A stretch of 64,000 bases of DNA from Paenibacillus soyae (GCF_024623455.1 NZ_JANIPJ010000004.1:124001-188000), one strand, 5' to 3'; shown: positions 16,541 through 26,231, counted from the stretch's first letter. Notes: generated from the sequence alone by a model not told the origin. Translations and numbers: made by a program.

Positions 16541-18569
16541 GATGCTGCCAAAGGGCGGGAGCGTTAGGCGGCTCCCAGCCCGCAAGCGAGGTATGCGGCT
16601 GAAGGCATTTGTAGGTTTGGCCGGCGAAGGTAACGATATCTCCCGCGGCGTAGCTCTTTCCGGCCGTCCAGGCCGATGAGTCTCCGCCGCCCTCTCCGCC
16701 CGTCGTGGAAGCCTGCAGCGGACTGCTGGCTGCCGACAAGTTGCCGGCGGCGTCTCTCGCCTTGACGGTAAACGTATAGGCGGTGCTAGGGGTAAGTCCG
16801 TTTATTATCGCGGAAGTGCCCGTTACGTTAACGCTTGCCGAACCATAATAGACCGTATACCCCGTCACGCCGACATTGTCGCTCGAAGCCATCCACGAGA
16901 GGCTGACAGAGCTCGCGTTCGCGCTGGTGCTTGCGAGTCCGCTTGGCGCGGTCGGCGCCGCCGTATCGCCTCCTCTGCCCGTGCCGGGACCGCTTCCGCA
17001 TGACCCGACCGTTCGCCACACGCCCCAAGCCCCGCTTAGATCGGGACGGTCTCCTTTGGTCCACCATTGCGCTTCATATAAGCTTCCTCCGTAGGAGACG
17101 CGCTGCCCCTGTGTATATACCGCGTCTGCGCTCCAGGCTTGAACGCTGCAGACGCCCCCCGCATCCGTCGTGACCGTAATTCCCGCGCTTGCCGGCGACA
17201 TATTGCCTGCGACGTCTTTGGCTTTCACCTTGAAGGTGTAAGATGTGCCGGCGGACAACCCGCTCACCGTTGCGGTCGTTCCGGTCACGCTTGCCGTCTG
17301 CCCCGCTCCGTATTCGACGACGTAGCTCGCAATGCCGGTATTATCCGTCGAGGCGCTCCAAGATAAGCTGACGCTGGACGAGGTTTTGCCCGTGCTGACC
17401 AGATTCGCCGGCGCCGTCGGCGGCGTCGTGTCATCCCCGCCCCCGCTGCCGCCTCCGAACTGGTCTAGATAGGCGCGGTGACTCGTCGAAAATTCGTAAT
17501 TCACGAATTTATCCCAGTTGATCGACCAGGTCATGACCCCGGATAGCTCCGGATAGCCTGCAGGGTTTCGCAGGATGTAGCTGCCCCCGTACGACTGGCC
17601 TTTGATCAAATAGTCAAGCGCTTTATGAACGCCCGCCGGGGACGTATACCCGCCCCCCGCCGCCTGCGGGGAGGCCGGCAGGCCGATCACGATTTGGTCC
17701 GCGCGAAGCGGCGGGAACATGTTGTTCGCGTTGCCGCCGACCGGGAAGCCGACAAGCAGCATCTCGGCCAGCGCCACGTGAAAGTCCGGCGTGCCTTGCG
17801 TATAGGATCTGCCGTCGAGGCCCATCATGGAACCGGAATTATAATGCTGAACGTGCAAATAATCGAGGTCCCCGCGCAGCGCGTGAATAACGGGGAGATA
17901 CGCGCCCCATGGACCGCCGTACGTGCTGGAGCCGCCCTGAACGTAAGCGGTCTCCGGAGCCATTGTCAGCATGAACCCCGAACCGTAGCCGGCCAAAATC
18001 TCTTTGGAAGCCGCGATCAAATTTATAATTTTCGGCGTTGTGGGATTCTTGAAATCCGTATCGCCCGCGTTCAGCGCCAAGGAGCTGCCTTCGAGGTCGA
18101 TGTCGAAGCCGTCGAAGCCGTACAGATCAATAATGCCCTTCATCGTGCTGACAAACGTCTGCTTTGCCTGTGCTGTCATCAGCTCGACAGTGCCGTTGGC
18201 GCCGCCGATCGAGATCAGCACCTTCTGCCCTCGGGCTTGCAGGTAATCGACGTCGGCTTGAAACTCTGCCACCGTCGCGTTATACGGAACGAAGGCCATG
18301 TTCCCCGTATGCGAGCCTCCCAGGGGCTCCGCGAACGCGACTTGGATGACGTCGAAGTCGGGCGAAATGTCTCTCAGCCTAATATTGGTGGAGCCGTTAT
18401 CGAAATTATGCCAATAGCCTACTATAATCTTGCCGCCCGCAGCGGCCGCTTCGGCCGCTTCGACTTTCGGTGCGGTGAGCTGGAAGCCGGTTACGACGAG
18501 CAGAGCCGCTAACGCGGCGATCAAACCTCTCATTGCAGGAGTTAATTTACCGGTATGTACTAATGTCAT
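16536..18569 (-). CDS. Secreted chitinase: GH18, two FnIII, two chitin-binding domains
   Basis: 677 residues. ATG at 18569 follows AAAGGGGATTTCT. Order: signal peptide (about 1-40, helix AALAALLVVTGFQL), GH18 barrel (about 45-375) with catalytic FDGFDIDLEG (DxxDxDxE) and MTWSINWDK, Gly/Ser linker, FnIII (TPPTAPANLVST..., about 390-475), CBM5/12 (AWSADAVYTQGQRV...WWTKGD), FnIII (TAAPTAPSGLAST...), and a C-terminal CBM5/12 (AWTAGKSYAAGDIVT...). It hydrolyses chitin outside the cell; the two aromatic-rich CBMs hold it on insoluble substrate. A perfect cre site lies at its promoter, so glucose repression by CcpA is likely. Confidence 0.95.
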   Translation of the reverse strand: MTLVHTGKLTPAMRGLIAALAALLVVTGFQLTAPKVEAAEAAAAGGKIIVGYWHNFDNGSTNIRLRDISPDFDVIQVAFAEPLGGSHTGNMAFVPYNATVAEFQADVDYLQARGQKVLISIGGANGTVELMTAQAKQTFVSTMKGIIDLYGFDGFDIDLEGSSLALNAGDTDFKNPTTPKIINLIAASKEILAGYGSGFMLTMAPETAYVQGGSSTYGGPWGAYLPVIHALRGDLDYLHVQHYNSGSMMGLDGRSYTQGTPDFHVALAEMLLVGFPVGGNANNMFPPLRADQIVIGLPASPQAAGGGYTSPAGVHKALDYLIKGQSYGGSYILRNPAGYPELSGVMTWSINWDKFVNYEFSTSHRAYLDQFGGGSGGGDDTTPPTAPANLVSTGKTSSSVSLSWSASTDNTGIASYVVEYGAGQTASVTGTTATVSGLSAGTSYTFKVKAKDVAGNMSPASAGITVTTDAGGVCSVQAWSADAVYTQGQRVSYGGSLYEAQWWTKGDRPDLSGAWGVWRTVGSCGSGPGTGRGGDTAAPTAPSGLASTSANASSVSLSWMASSDNVGVTGYTVYYGSASVNVTGTSAIINGLTPSTAYTFTVKARDAAGNLSAASSPLQASTTGGEGGGDSSAWTAGKSYAAGDIVTFAGQTYKCLQPHTSLAGWEPPNAPALWQHQ

Positions 18570-18613
18570 AGAAATCCCCTTTCGCCGATGGAATGAAATC
18601 ATAGTCACTATAC

Positions 18614-18629
18614 ATGTAAGCGATTACAA
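18614..18629. promoter_or_regulatory. CcpA cre site upstream of chitinase
   Basis: ATGTAAGCGATTACAA fits the cre consensus WTGNNARCGNWWWCAW at every position. It lies 45 bp upstream of the chitinase ATG, overlapping the promoter area (TATAGT and TATGAT appear just downstream on the minus strand), where bound CcpA would block transcription. Confidence 0.75.
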
Positions 18630-18844
18630 TTCAGCCGTAACGAATAGCACCTCCTTTTTGTCGTAATGAGTACGGTTGTAGATTCAGAGTGCGATGAGTG
18701 GCGGATTTGCTAACAGGTTGGAAAGAAATGAGGGAGCGAATAAAACAGTAGAAGAAGCTTCTGCGGATACTTCTATTTTGACGGGGACCTTCAAGAATGG
18801 AAAGGAGAATATCCTGCAAGGATAGGGGAAATTTCTACGGTGAA

Positions 18845-18876
18845 CAAAAAAGAGAGCTTCTGGCGGAAGCTCTCTC
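18845..18876 (-). terminator. Terminator of sulfatase gene
   Basis: AGAGAGCTTC (18851-18860) pairs with GAAGCTCTCT (18866-18875); on the minus strand six T follow. The rest of 18630-18925 shows no gene. Confidence 0.85.
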
Positions 18877-18925
18877 GATGATTATGAACGTTGACGCTCG
18901 GCCTTGTACCGATGCGGGTGCCCTG

Positions 18926-20461
18926 CTATGCGTGCCAGATCCGGGGCATCGGCATGGACTCCTTGCCAAGCTCGGCCCAGATGTACTTCAGCAGCAGCTC
19001 CGATTTCAAATCCGCGTAGGCGGGATCCTCCCATCGGTTATGCAGCTCTCCGGGGTCCTCGGCCAAGTCGAACAGCTCGCCGTAAGTTTGATTGTAGTAC
19101 ACCGTTATTTTGTAGCGCTCGTCCACGTACGTTTTCTGATGAATGGTCGTTGCTTCGTGCCTGAATTCGCAAATCGCGTGATCCCTGGCATACGGCTTGT
19201 TCCCCAGCCAAACCTCCTTCTGGTCGACGCCCGTCATCGCGTGCGGAACGGGAACGCCGCTGAAAGACAGGAACGTCGGCGCGAGGTCCACGAGCGACTG
19301 AATGGCGTCCGACCGCTTGCCGGCCGGCACCTGCCCCGGGTAACGGACGATGAACGGCAGCTTGATCAGATCCTCGTAATGGAAGCCTCCTTTGGCCTGC
19401 AGTCCGTGCTGCCCGAAGAAATGGCCATGATCCGTCGTGAACACGACGATCGTGTTGTCCGCCATACCGAGCTCATCCAGCTTATCCAGGATATGACCGA
19501 TATATTTGTCCATCAGGCTGATCATTCCGTAATAAACGGCGACCAGCTTCTTCTTGTCGTAATCGGTCAATCTCGCATTGGCGCCGTATTCGTATTCGTG
19601 GTGGGAGCGATAGCCGTGAATGCCGTACCCGCTCTCCATCAAATGGGAGAAATCCGGATTGTCCTCCTGCGTCATGCCGAAATGCGGCGGGTTCCGGTCA
19701 TGCTCGCCCGGCACGAGCGACGGGATCGTCAAGCTGTCCGGGTCGTACATCGTATCCCAAGGCTCCGGCGCCAAATATTCCGGATGCGGATCGAAGAAGC
19801 TGGACCACAGCATGAACGGCTCGCCCGTATCCTTGTACTGCTCGAGCAGCGCGCTCGTCCGTTCCGCGATCCACGTATTATAATGAAACTCCTCGGGAAT
19901 CGGCCACTTATACGTTTGGGAAGGATCCATCGTGCCCGTCGGCGGCAGGAAGTAGTCCCTCCAATTCACGCACCCCTTCTCTTCCATCCATAGCGCGTAA
20001 TGCTGGCCGACATGCGCCTCGTTCGTATGATTCCGCGCCAGCTCCACATGGTCGAAGCCGTAGAACGGACCTTCGAACGATTTCCAATGCTCCAAATCCT
20101 GCAGCACGGGATAGGCCTCGACCGAAGGATATTCCTCCGTCGAACGAAGCGGCTGGAAATGCGCCTTGCCAATTAGGGCCGTCTGGTAACCAGCATCGCG
20201 AAGCTCGTCTCCTACCGTAAGACGGTCCTCCAGCAGCTTTGTGCCGAGGGTCCACGCCCCATGCTGGCTTGGATGCATGCCCGTTATGATGGAGGCTCTG
20301 CTAGGCGTGCAGGTTGGATTCGGACAATACGCGCGCGAGAACATCGTCCCTTCCCGGGTCAGCCGATCCAGGTTCGGCGTCCGAAGCTCGGGGTTGAACG
20401 CCCCGATCGTATTCCAATGCTGTTGGTCGCTTGTAATCAACAAAATATTAGGTTTTCTCAT
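18926..20461 (-). CDS. Type I sulfatase (arylsulfatase family), Cys-type
   Basis: 511 residues, no signal peptide, so cytoplasmic. The N-terminus PNILLITSDQQHWNT carries a metal-binding Asp, and the signature CTPSRASIITG starts at Cys 51, which must be oxidised to formylglycine for activity. VVFTTDHGHFFGQHG and ICEFRHEA continue the alkaline-phosphatase-type fold; a C-terminal WEDPAYADLKSELL helix is typical. It removes sulfate from sugars or aromatic compounds. It is divergent from an AraC gene, its likely activator. No formylglycine-generating or anSME gene is in the window. RBS TAGGAGGCGATTCACGG precedes the ATG. Confidence 0.92.
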   Translation of the reverse strand: MRKPNILLITSDQQHWNTIGAFNPELRTPNLDRLTREGTMFSRAYCPNPTCTPSRASIITGMHPSQHGAWTLGTKLLEDRLTVGDELRDAGYQTALIGKAHFQPLRSTEEYPSVEAYPVLQDLEHWKSFEGPFYGFDHVELARNHTNEAHVGQHYALWMEEKGCVNWRDYFLPPTGTMDPSQTYKWPIPEEFHYNTWIAERTSALLEQYKDTGEPFMLWSSFFDPHPEYLAPEPWDTMYDPDSLTIPSLVPGEHDRNPPHFGMTQEDNPDFSHLMESGYGIHGYRSHHEYEYGANARLTDYDKKKLVAVYYGMISLMDKYIGHILDKLDELGMADNTIVVFTTDHGHFFGQHGLQAKGGFHYEDLIKLPFIVRYPGQVPAGKRSDAIQSLVDLAPTFLSFSGVPVPHAMTGVDQKEVWLGNKPYARDHAICEFRHEATTIHQKTYVDERYKITVYYNQTYGELFDLAEDPGELHNRWEDPAYADLKSELLLKYIWAELGKESMPMPRIWHA

Positions 20462-20563
20462 CCGTGAATCGCCTCCTATGGTATAATTTTAGGAGGAATA
20501 ATCCTAGTTGACCATATCCGAATATCAGGTACAACCATCCGATTATAAGCAGGGAGCAACTTC

Positions 20564-21433
20564 ATGACGTTGCAGGACGACAGACGGGAAACCGCGGAAT
20601 TTCTGTTTTACACGCCGGGAGCCTGGGAGCGGAACGAGCAGCTGTGGACGATCCGCGCCGGCCACAGCGTGACGAAGCCGGGCTATCAGGCCGGACCGAA
20701 GCGCATCGATTGCTACAGCCTTCACTTTATCGTGGCGGGCGAGCTCGAACTGCTGGAGGACGGACGGAGCGTCACGCTTCGGGAAGGCGATCTGTTCTGC
20801 TTGTTTCCCGAACGCACCTATACGTACCGGCGCCGGGAGGATTGCCTCGATCTGCGGCTGCGCTGGATCGCTTTCGGCGGTCCCGCCGCGGAGCCGCTGC
20901 TTGACGAAGCGGGAATAACGCCAGACACGCCTTTTGCGCGCACAAGATTAACGTCATCGATCATGACGATCATCGATCAGCAATTCCGCGTTCTTCGGAA
21001 TGAGGAAGGCAGCCCTTCGCAGACTAGCCGGGGGCTTATTCTGCAGAGCCTGCTGCTTCAGCTGCTCGCGGCTCTAATTGACGGCGGACAGAAGACGAAC
21101 GCGAGCCTGCCGGATTGGGTCGAGCAGAGTATCGCCTACATCGAGCTGCATGCGGCCGAAGGCTTGACGGTCGAACGACTGGCCGAGATGGCGGGGCTGC
21201 ATCGGAATTATTTTTCGACCGCGTTCACGGCGGCCGCCGGCAAATCGCCGCAGCAGATCATGACGGAGGTGCGCATGAAGAAAGCGGCCGCTTGGCTGAA
21301 GGAGCAGGAGGCGACCGTGACGGAAATCGCCTATTCACTGGGCTATTCCACGCCTTATTCCTTCACGCGGGCGTTCGCCCGTTATTACGGCATGCCCCCG
21401 ACCGTCTTCCGCGAACGAACGATGAGAGGCTGA
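20564..21433 (+). CDS. AraC-family regulator (first of two in tandem)
   Basis: 289 residues. The N-terminal cupin-like effector domain (about 30-150; HFIVAGELELLEDGRSVTLREGDLFCLFP) is followed by two HTH motifs of the AraC DNA-binding domain (about 185-285; GLTVERLAEMAGLHRNYFSTAF, ATVTEIAYSLGYSTPYSFTRAFARYYG). Start ATG follows GCAGGGAG. It is divergent from the sulfatase gene across 102 bp, so control of that gene is likely. Its TGA overlaps an ATG of the next AraC frame, so the two are cotranscribed. Confidence 0.9.
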   Translation: MTLQDDRRETAEFLFYTPGAWERNEQLWTIRAGHSVTKPGYQAGPKRIDCYSLHFIVAGELELLEDGRSVTLREGDLFCLFPERTYTYRRREDCLDLRLRWIAFGGPAAEPLLDEAGITPDTPFARTRLTSSIMTIIDQQFRVLRNEEGSPSQTSRGLILQSLLLQLLAALIDGGQKTNASLPDWVEQSIAYIELHAAEGLTVERLAEMAGLHRNYFSTAFTAAAGKSPQQIMTEVRMKKAAAWLKEQEATVTEIAYSLGYSTPYSFTRAFARYYGMPPTVFRERTMRG

Positions 21434-21459
21434 TGGAATCGAAGGAGGGATTTCAAGAA

Positions 21460-22308
21460 ATGATCAGGCCGGGAGATATGATGCGGCAGCTGAATCAGAT
21501 GAATTTCAAGGTGCAGCTGGCGGGACACCGGAGGAAAGAAGCCGATTGGAAGCATGAGCCTTACACGCACCGGTTCAACAGCATCTGGCTCATCGCCAAA
21601 GGAAAAGCCACCTACGTCATCGACGGCGTCGCCCACGCCGCGGAGCCGGGCAAGCTGTTCGTCATGGCGCCGGGCATGGTCGTGCAGCGGTGGACGGAGG
21701 ATTCGCAGCCGATCGAATTTTATTTCGTCCGGTTCGGCTACGCATTGTCCTACGAGGAAGAGGGTCGCTGGGTCGCGGGAGCCGAATCCGCGGAACGGCT
21801 GCTGCTCAGCGGCGCTTATACGATTCAGAATCCGCTGCCGCTGCTCCATGCTTGCGAGCAGATCAGCGAGCTGATGAAGCAGCGCGGGCAGCTCGTCTTG
21901 ATGCGGCAGCGCATTCTGCTGCTGGAGCTGCTGACGCTGATCATCGCGGATCTGCGGTCTCAGATCGTAACGGGCCATACGAATACCGTTATCGAGAAGA
22001 CGATCGATTACATGGTGAATCATTACGACAAGGATATCTCGCTCGACGACCTTGCCGATATCGCCGGCCTCAGTCCGAGTCACTACAGCCGCCTGTTCAA
22101 AAAATACGCGGGCAGCACGCCCGTTCACTACTTGACCCAGCTGCGAATGGACCGGGCCAAGGAGCTGCTGACGTTGTCCGATTACCGGATGAAGGCGATC
22201 GCCCAGAGCATCGGCTATTCGGATGAGCTTTATTTCAGCCGCATGTTCAAAAAGATGGTCGGCACGTCGCCTAAGGAATACGCGAGAACGCACAAAGCGT
22301 CACCCTAA
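21460..22308 (+). CDS. AraC-family regulator (second of two in tandem)
   Basis: 282 residues from the ATG at 21460, which follows GAAGGAGGG; an ATG at 21433 that overlaps the preceding TGA lacks a site. N-terminal cupin-like domain (HRFNSIWLIAKGKATYVIDG, AEPGKLFVMAPGMVVQRW) and C-terminal AraC HTH pair (ISLDDLADIAGLSPSHYSRLFKKYAG, YRMKAIAQSIGYSDELYFSRMFKKM). It has the same architecture as its neighbour but differs in sequence, so it probably reads a different ligand. Tandem, coupled AraC regulators beside a sulfatase suggest a two-input switch. Confidence 0.9.
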   Translation: MIRPGDMMRQLNQMNFKVQLAGHRRKEADWKHEPYTHRFNSIWLIAKGKATYVIDGVAHAAEPGKLFVMAPGMVVQRWTEDSQPIEFYFVRFGYALSYEEEGRWVAGAESAERLLLSGAYTIQNPLPLLHACEQISELMKQRGQLVLMRQRILLLELLTLIIADLRSQIVTGHTNTVIEKTIDYMVNHYDKDISLDDLADIAGLSPSHYSRLFKKYAGSTPVHYLTQLRMDRAKELLTLSDYRMKAIAQSIGYSDELYFSRMFKKMVGTSPKEYARTHKASP

Positions 22309-22360
22309 CCTTCTCGGAGGGAGAGCTTGCGCAAGGCCTGTGCCGGTACGCGGCTGCCGG

Positions 22361-24484
22361 CTATCGTGCGTTCTGCGTCCGCACAGCGCCTGATCCCTCG
22401 CTGTACTGCAGTTCAACGAGCTTCCGGTAGGCGCCGCCAAGCCGCATTAGCTCCGCATGCGTTCCCGTCTCCTGAATGCGTCCTTTGTGCATGACGATAA
22501 TGCGGTCGGCGTGTTGGATGGTCGACAGCCGATGCGCCACGATTAGCGTCGTCCGTCCTTGGGACAGCTTCATAAGCCCCCTCTGCAGCGTCTGCTCCGT
22601 TTCCGTATCGACATGAGCTGTCGCCTCATCCAGAATGAGCACGTCCGGATTGCTGACGAAGACGCGCAGGAACGCGAGCAGCTGCTGCTGTCCCGAAGAG
22701 AGGCGCATGCCCTGCTCCCCGATCCGGGTCTCGTACTGCTGAGGCAGCCTCATAATGAAATCCTCCATCTCAAGCAGCTTGGCGGCCATCCGGATTTCCT
22801 CGTCGGAAACCTCCGGACGGTTCATGCGAATGTTATCGTAGACATTGCCCGAGAAGACAAACGGATCCTGCTGGATAACCCCGATCGACGTTCGGAGCTG
22901 CTCAAGCTCAAGCTCCCTCAAGTCGCGCCCGTCAAGCTTTACCGTTCCTTCTTGAATATCGTAGAAACGGTTGATCAGCCCGATAATGGAGCTCTTGCCC
23001 GCTCCCGTCGCCCCGACGAACGCGACCGTCTCGCCCGGCTTCGCTTCGAAGCTAATATCCCTCAGCACCCATTGCTCGGGCTCGTAAGCGAACCAGACGC
23101 GGTCGAACACGATCGAACCTTGCAGCGGCTTCTCCAGCTTAAGCGGCTGCGGGGGACTTGCGATCGTGGGCTTCTCCTCGAGCAGTTCGAATATCCGCTC
23201 CGCCGACGCGAGCGCCGTCTGAATCTGCGTATACCGGTCGGACAAAGCCGTCAGCGGCTGGAAAAACTGGCGGACATACGTCGTGAACGCGTATACGATG
23301 CCGAACGTAACGCCTGCGGCGAGAACGGACTGTCCGCCGTACCAGACGACGATCGCCAATGCCAAGTTGCCGAAGAACGCGATCAGCGGGTTGAATACGG
23401 AGTTGTTGACCGTGCCTCTCATGCCGGCTTTGTAATGCGCTATATTAAAGGCGTCGAATTGCTCCAGCTGCTTGCTCTCCCGCGTGAACATCTGGATCAG
23501 GCTCATGCCGGACAAGCTTTCCGCCAGGAACGAATTGAGCCGTGACAGCATCACCCGCGCGACGCGCTGGGCATCTCTTATCATCCCTTTAAAATAAAAG
23601 GTAGCGATCAACAAAAGCGGGATAACGGCGAACGATACGAGCGCCAGCTCCAAGTGGAGATAGAGCATGATGCCCGCGATGCCGAATAAGAGCAGCACTT
23701 CCTTCGCCAGATTGACGATGACCTGGGAGAACAATTGATTAATCGCTTCGACGTCGTATGCGACGCGCGTAACCAGCCTGCCGACTGGATTCCGGTCGTA
23801 ATAAGAGGTCTGAAGCTTCGCCAGATGCGAGAACATTCGCTCGCGCATATCGTAAATAATTTTTTGCCCGGTATTCTGCAGCAGGTTAGCCTGCCAGTAG
23901 GTGAATAAGCCGGACACGACGACGCTGAGGAGGAACAAGGCCGCGATCCAGACGAAGCCCGCATAGTCCTGCTTGCGGAACGCCGAAACGTCGTCGTCCG
24001 TCAGCACCGTTCCTTGCCATTCGGTCCCTTCTTCACTCTTCAGCACCGCTTCTCCGCCCGAACCGGTCCATTGCAGCCCTTCGGCCTTCCCGAGCCACCC
24101 TTCGGCCAGAATGTACCGGTCGTCAACTTCGGCAATTTGCGCGGGGTATACCCCCTCCGGCCAACTATTCTCCGTCTGTTTCGCCCGGAAATAAACGGCA
24201 TCGCCCAACTGGACGGGCTCCCCGTAAATCCGTTTATCCCTCTCCAGCTCCGGAATCCGCGACGCATCCACGGTATAGACCATCGGTTTGCCGATGCCGC
24301 CAATCCGGTCGTCGATAGCCGTCTTGACGATCAGCGGCTGGCAGACGGCGGTTATCGCGATCAGCAGGGCGAAGAGAAACGACAGCAGAATGTTTTTCCA
24401 ATACGGGCCCGCGAAGGCCAGCATCTTCCTCCATAACAAAGCGTCCTTCACGTTACGCTGTTTCTTCTCGTCATGTATATCCAC
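22361..24484 (-). CDS. Heterodimeric ABC exporter subunit, BmrD/YheH-like
   Basis: 707 residues: six-helix exporter domain plus ATPase. A hydrophilic insert of about 110 residues (from ~60 to ~180; TVDASRIPELERD..., LTDDDVSAFRKQDYAG) lies between the first and second helices, as in BmrD, where it forms an extracellular cap. ATPase motifs: Walker A GATGAGKSS, signature LSSGQQQ (not canonical), Walker B VLILDEATAHVD with intact catalytic Glu. GTG start at 24484 follows GGAGGGATAAC, one base after the upstream subunit gene stop. Exports drugs or lipids; the substrate is not evident here. Confidence 0.9.
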   Translation of the reverse strand: MDIHDEKKQRNVKDALLWRKMLAFAGPYWKNILLSFLFALLIAITAVCQPLIVKTAIDDRIGGIGKPMVYTVDASRIPELERDKRIYGEPVQLGDAVYFRAKQTENSWPEGVYPAQIAEVDDRYILAEGWLGKAEGLQWTGSGGEAVLKSEEGTEWQGTVLTDDDVSAFRKQDYAGFVWIAALFLLSVVVSGLFTYWQANLLQNTGQKIIYDMRERMFSHLAKLQTSYYDRNPVGRLVTRVAYDVEAINQLFSQVIVNLAKEVLLLFGIAGIMLYLHLELALVSFAVIPLLLIATFYFKGMIRDAQRVARVMLSRLNSFLAESLSGMSLIQMFTRESKQLEQFDAFNIAHYKAGMRGTVNNSVFNPLIAFFGNLALAIVVWYGGQSVLAAGVTFGIVYAFTTYVRQFFQPLTALSDRYTQIQTALASAERIFELLEEKPTIASPPQPLKLEKPLQGSIVFDRVWFAYEPEQWVLRDISFEAKPGETVAFVGATGAGKSSIIGLINRFYDIQEGTVKLDGRDLRELELEQLRTSIGVIQQDPFVFSGNVYDNIRMNRPEVSDEEIRMAAKLLEMEDFIMRLPQQYETRIGEQGMRLSSGQQQLLAFLRVFVSNPDVLILDEATAHVDTETEQTLQRGLMKLSQGRTTLIVAHRLSTIQHADRIIVMHKGRIQETGTHAELMRLGGAYRKLVELQYSEGSGAVRTQNAR

Positions 24485-24485
24485 G

Positions 24486-26231
24486 TTATCCCTCCATCGC
24501 GCGGTTCATCGTTTGCTTCTCATAGATGGAAGCGTACAGTCCGCCTTCCTTCATGAGCGACGCGTGATTGCCTCTCTCCACGATTCGTCCGTGGTCCATT
24601 ACGATAATTTCGTCCGCGTGCCGGATAGCCGACAGACGGTGGCTGGTGATGATGGTCGTTCGGCCCTTCATCATTTTTTTCAAATTTCTAAGAATGCGCT
24701 CCTCCGTCTCCGTATCTACTGCGGACAGGCTGTCGTCGAAGACCAGGATCGACGGCTTCTTGATGACTGCTCTCGCGATGCTTACGCGCTGCCGCTGGCC
24801 CCCGGACAAGGAAACGCCCCTCTCGCCGAGCGCCGTTTCGAACTGCCTCGGGAACGCGACGATGTTATCATGCACTTGCGCGATTTTGGCGGCCTCGCTT
24901 ATTTGCTCGCCCGAATAATGCTGGGGATCGAACGCGATGTTTTGGCCGATCGTCGTCGAGAACAGCATGTGCTCCTGCGGAACGAACCCGACCGATTGCC
25001 TGAGCCGTTGCAGCGGTATGCCGCGGATGTCGCGGCCGTCGATGAATATCGTGCCTTCGGGCGGATTGTATAAGCGCAGCAAGAGCTGGACGAGCGTTGT
25101 TTTGCCGCTGCCGACCTTGCCTACGATCGCCAGGCTTCCGCCGGGAGGCACGCTTAGGTTAATATCTTCCAATACATGCTGCTTGTGATCGGGATAGCGG
25201 AAGCTCAAATGCCGGCATTCGATTCGGCCTTCGATCTCCTCCATCGGCAGTGTATCTTCTTCGTCGGCAACCTCGGGAGCCGTATCCAGCACGTGCCGAA
25301 GCCGCTCATCGACCGCTTTGCCCCGCTGGAACACGTTGATGACTTTGCCTAAGTTTTCGACGGGCGAGATTAGCATCGTCAAATACGTATTGAACGCGAC
25401 GAATTGACCGAGACTGATCCCCCCTTTCATGACGAGCAGTCCTCCGAACACGACGGATAACAAATAACTAAGACCGACGATCGCCTGGCTTAGCGCGGAG
25501 AACGAGGAGTTCGCTTCGATGAGGAGCCGGTTCGTCTCCACGTTTCGGGCATTCTCTTCCTGGAACTTCTTCATCTCCGCCCGCTCCTGCGCGTAAGCCT
25601 TCACGACGCGGATACCCGCGCAGAACTCTTGGACGCGGCTCGTGAGTCCGCCGATCGCCTCCTGCACCATCGTCGTCCGATCTTGAATGCGGGTCCGGAA
25701 GCGGTAGGCCAGATAGGTCAAGGCCGGCAGCGGCAACAGAACGATTAGCGTCAACCCGACATGGACGGAGCCGGCCATCGCGAAGATGGCGACCGCAATG
25801 AGCACCGCGGCTTCGATCGCGGCGAACACCCCCGTCATGCCGACGTCGCGCATAATGTTCAGATCGTTAACGGCATGCGACATGAGATCGCCGATCCGCT
25901 GCCGGTTGAAATATTCCGCGGACAAGCTTTCCCATTTCATGAACAGCTTCCTCCGCACCTGCATCTCCAGCAAGCGCGCTAGGCGGAACAAATAAATACG
26001 GCTAATGGAACGGAAGAAGGCCGACAGCAAGCCGATGCCGGCTATCCAGCAGGCAATGCCTATAATCTCCCGTTTTGTAACCGTCATCGACTCGATCAGA
26101 TCCGTAAAATGGCCGAGAAGGAGCGGAATAATGAGCTGCACCAAACAGGATATGGACAATAACGCTGCACCAATACCGTAATGACCCTTATATTTCTTCA
26201 GATGCTCTTGAAACAGTGGCTTGGATTTCAC
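24486..26231 (-). CDS. Heterodimeric ABC exporter subunit, BmrC/YheI-like, degenerate Walker B
   Basis: 581 residues: exporter domain of six helices (about 1-310), then ATPase with Walker A GKVGSGKTT, canonical signature LSGGQRQRVSIARA, and Walker B SILVFDDSLSAVD in which Asp replaces the catalytic Glu. With the neighbour, this gives one competent and one degenerate ATP site, the hallmark of BmrCD-type exporters. The codon order here (C subunit then D subunit) is the same as in B. subtilis. I favour GTG at 26231, 8 bases after GGGAGG; ATG at 26237 is only 2 bases from it. The leader region 26238-26340 shows no obvious attenuator peptide. Confidence 0.9.
   Translation of the reverse strand: MKSKPLFQEHLKKYKGHYGIGAALLSISCLVQLIIPLLLGHFTDLIESMTVTKREIIGIACWIAGIGLLSAFFRSISRIYLFRLARLLEMQVRRKLFMKWESLSAEYFNRQRIGDLMSHAVNDLNIMRDVGMTGVFAAIEAAVLIAVAIFAMAGSVHVGLTLIVLLPLPALTYLAYRFRTRIQDRTTMVQEAIGGLTSRVQEFCAGIRVVKAYAQERAEMKKFQEENARNVETNRLLIEANSSFSALSQAIVGLSYLLSVVFGGLLVMKGGISLGQFVAFNTYLTMLISPVENLGKVINVFQRGKAVDERLRHVLDTAPEVADEEDTLPMEEIEGRIECRHLSFRYPDHKQHVLEDINLSVPPGGSLAIVGKVGSGKTTLVQLLLRLYNPPEGTIFIDGRDIRGIPLQRLRQSVGFVPQEHMLFSTTIGQNIAFDPQHYSGEQISEAAKIAQVHDNIVAFPRQFETALGERGVSLSGGQRQRVSIARAVIKKPSILVFDDSLSAVDTETEERILRNLKKMMKGRTTIITSHRLSAIRHADEIIVMDHGRIVERGNHASLMKEGGLYASIYEKQTMNRAMEG

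Noticed and set aside
18797-19993. 398-codon plus-strand frame
   Set aside because: Antisense to the sulfatase gene, Arg/His-rich composition and no site.
20490-20506. Palindrome-like TAGGA...TCCTA between sulfatase and AraC genes
   Set aside because: Only 5-bp arms and it overlaps a ribosome-site-like GGAGG; too weak to call an operator.
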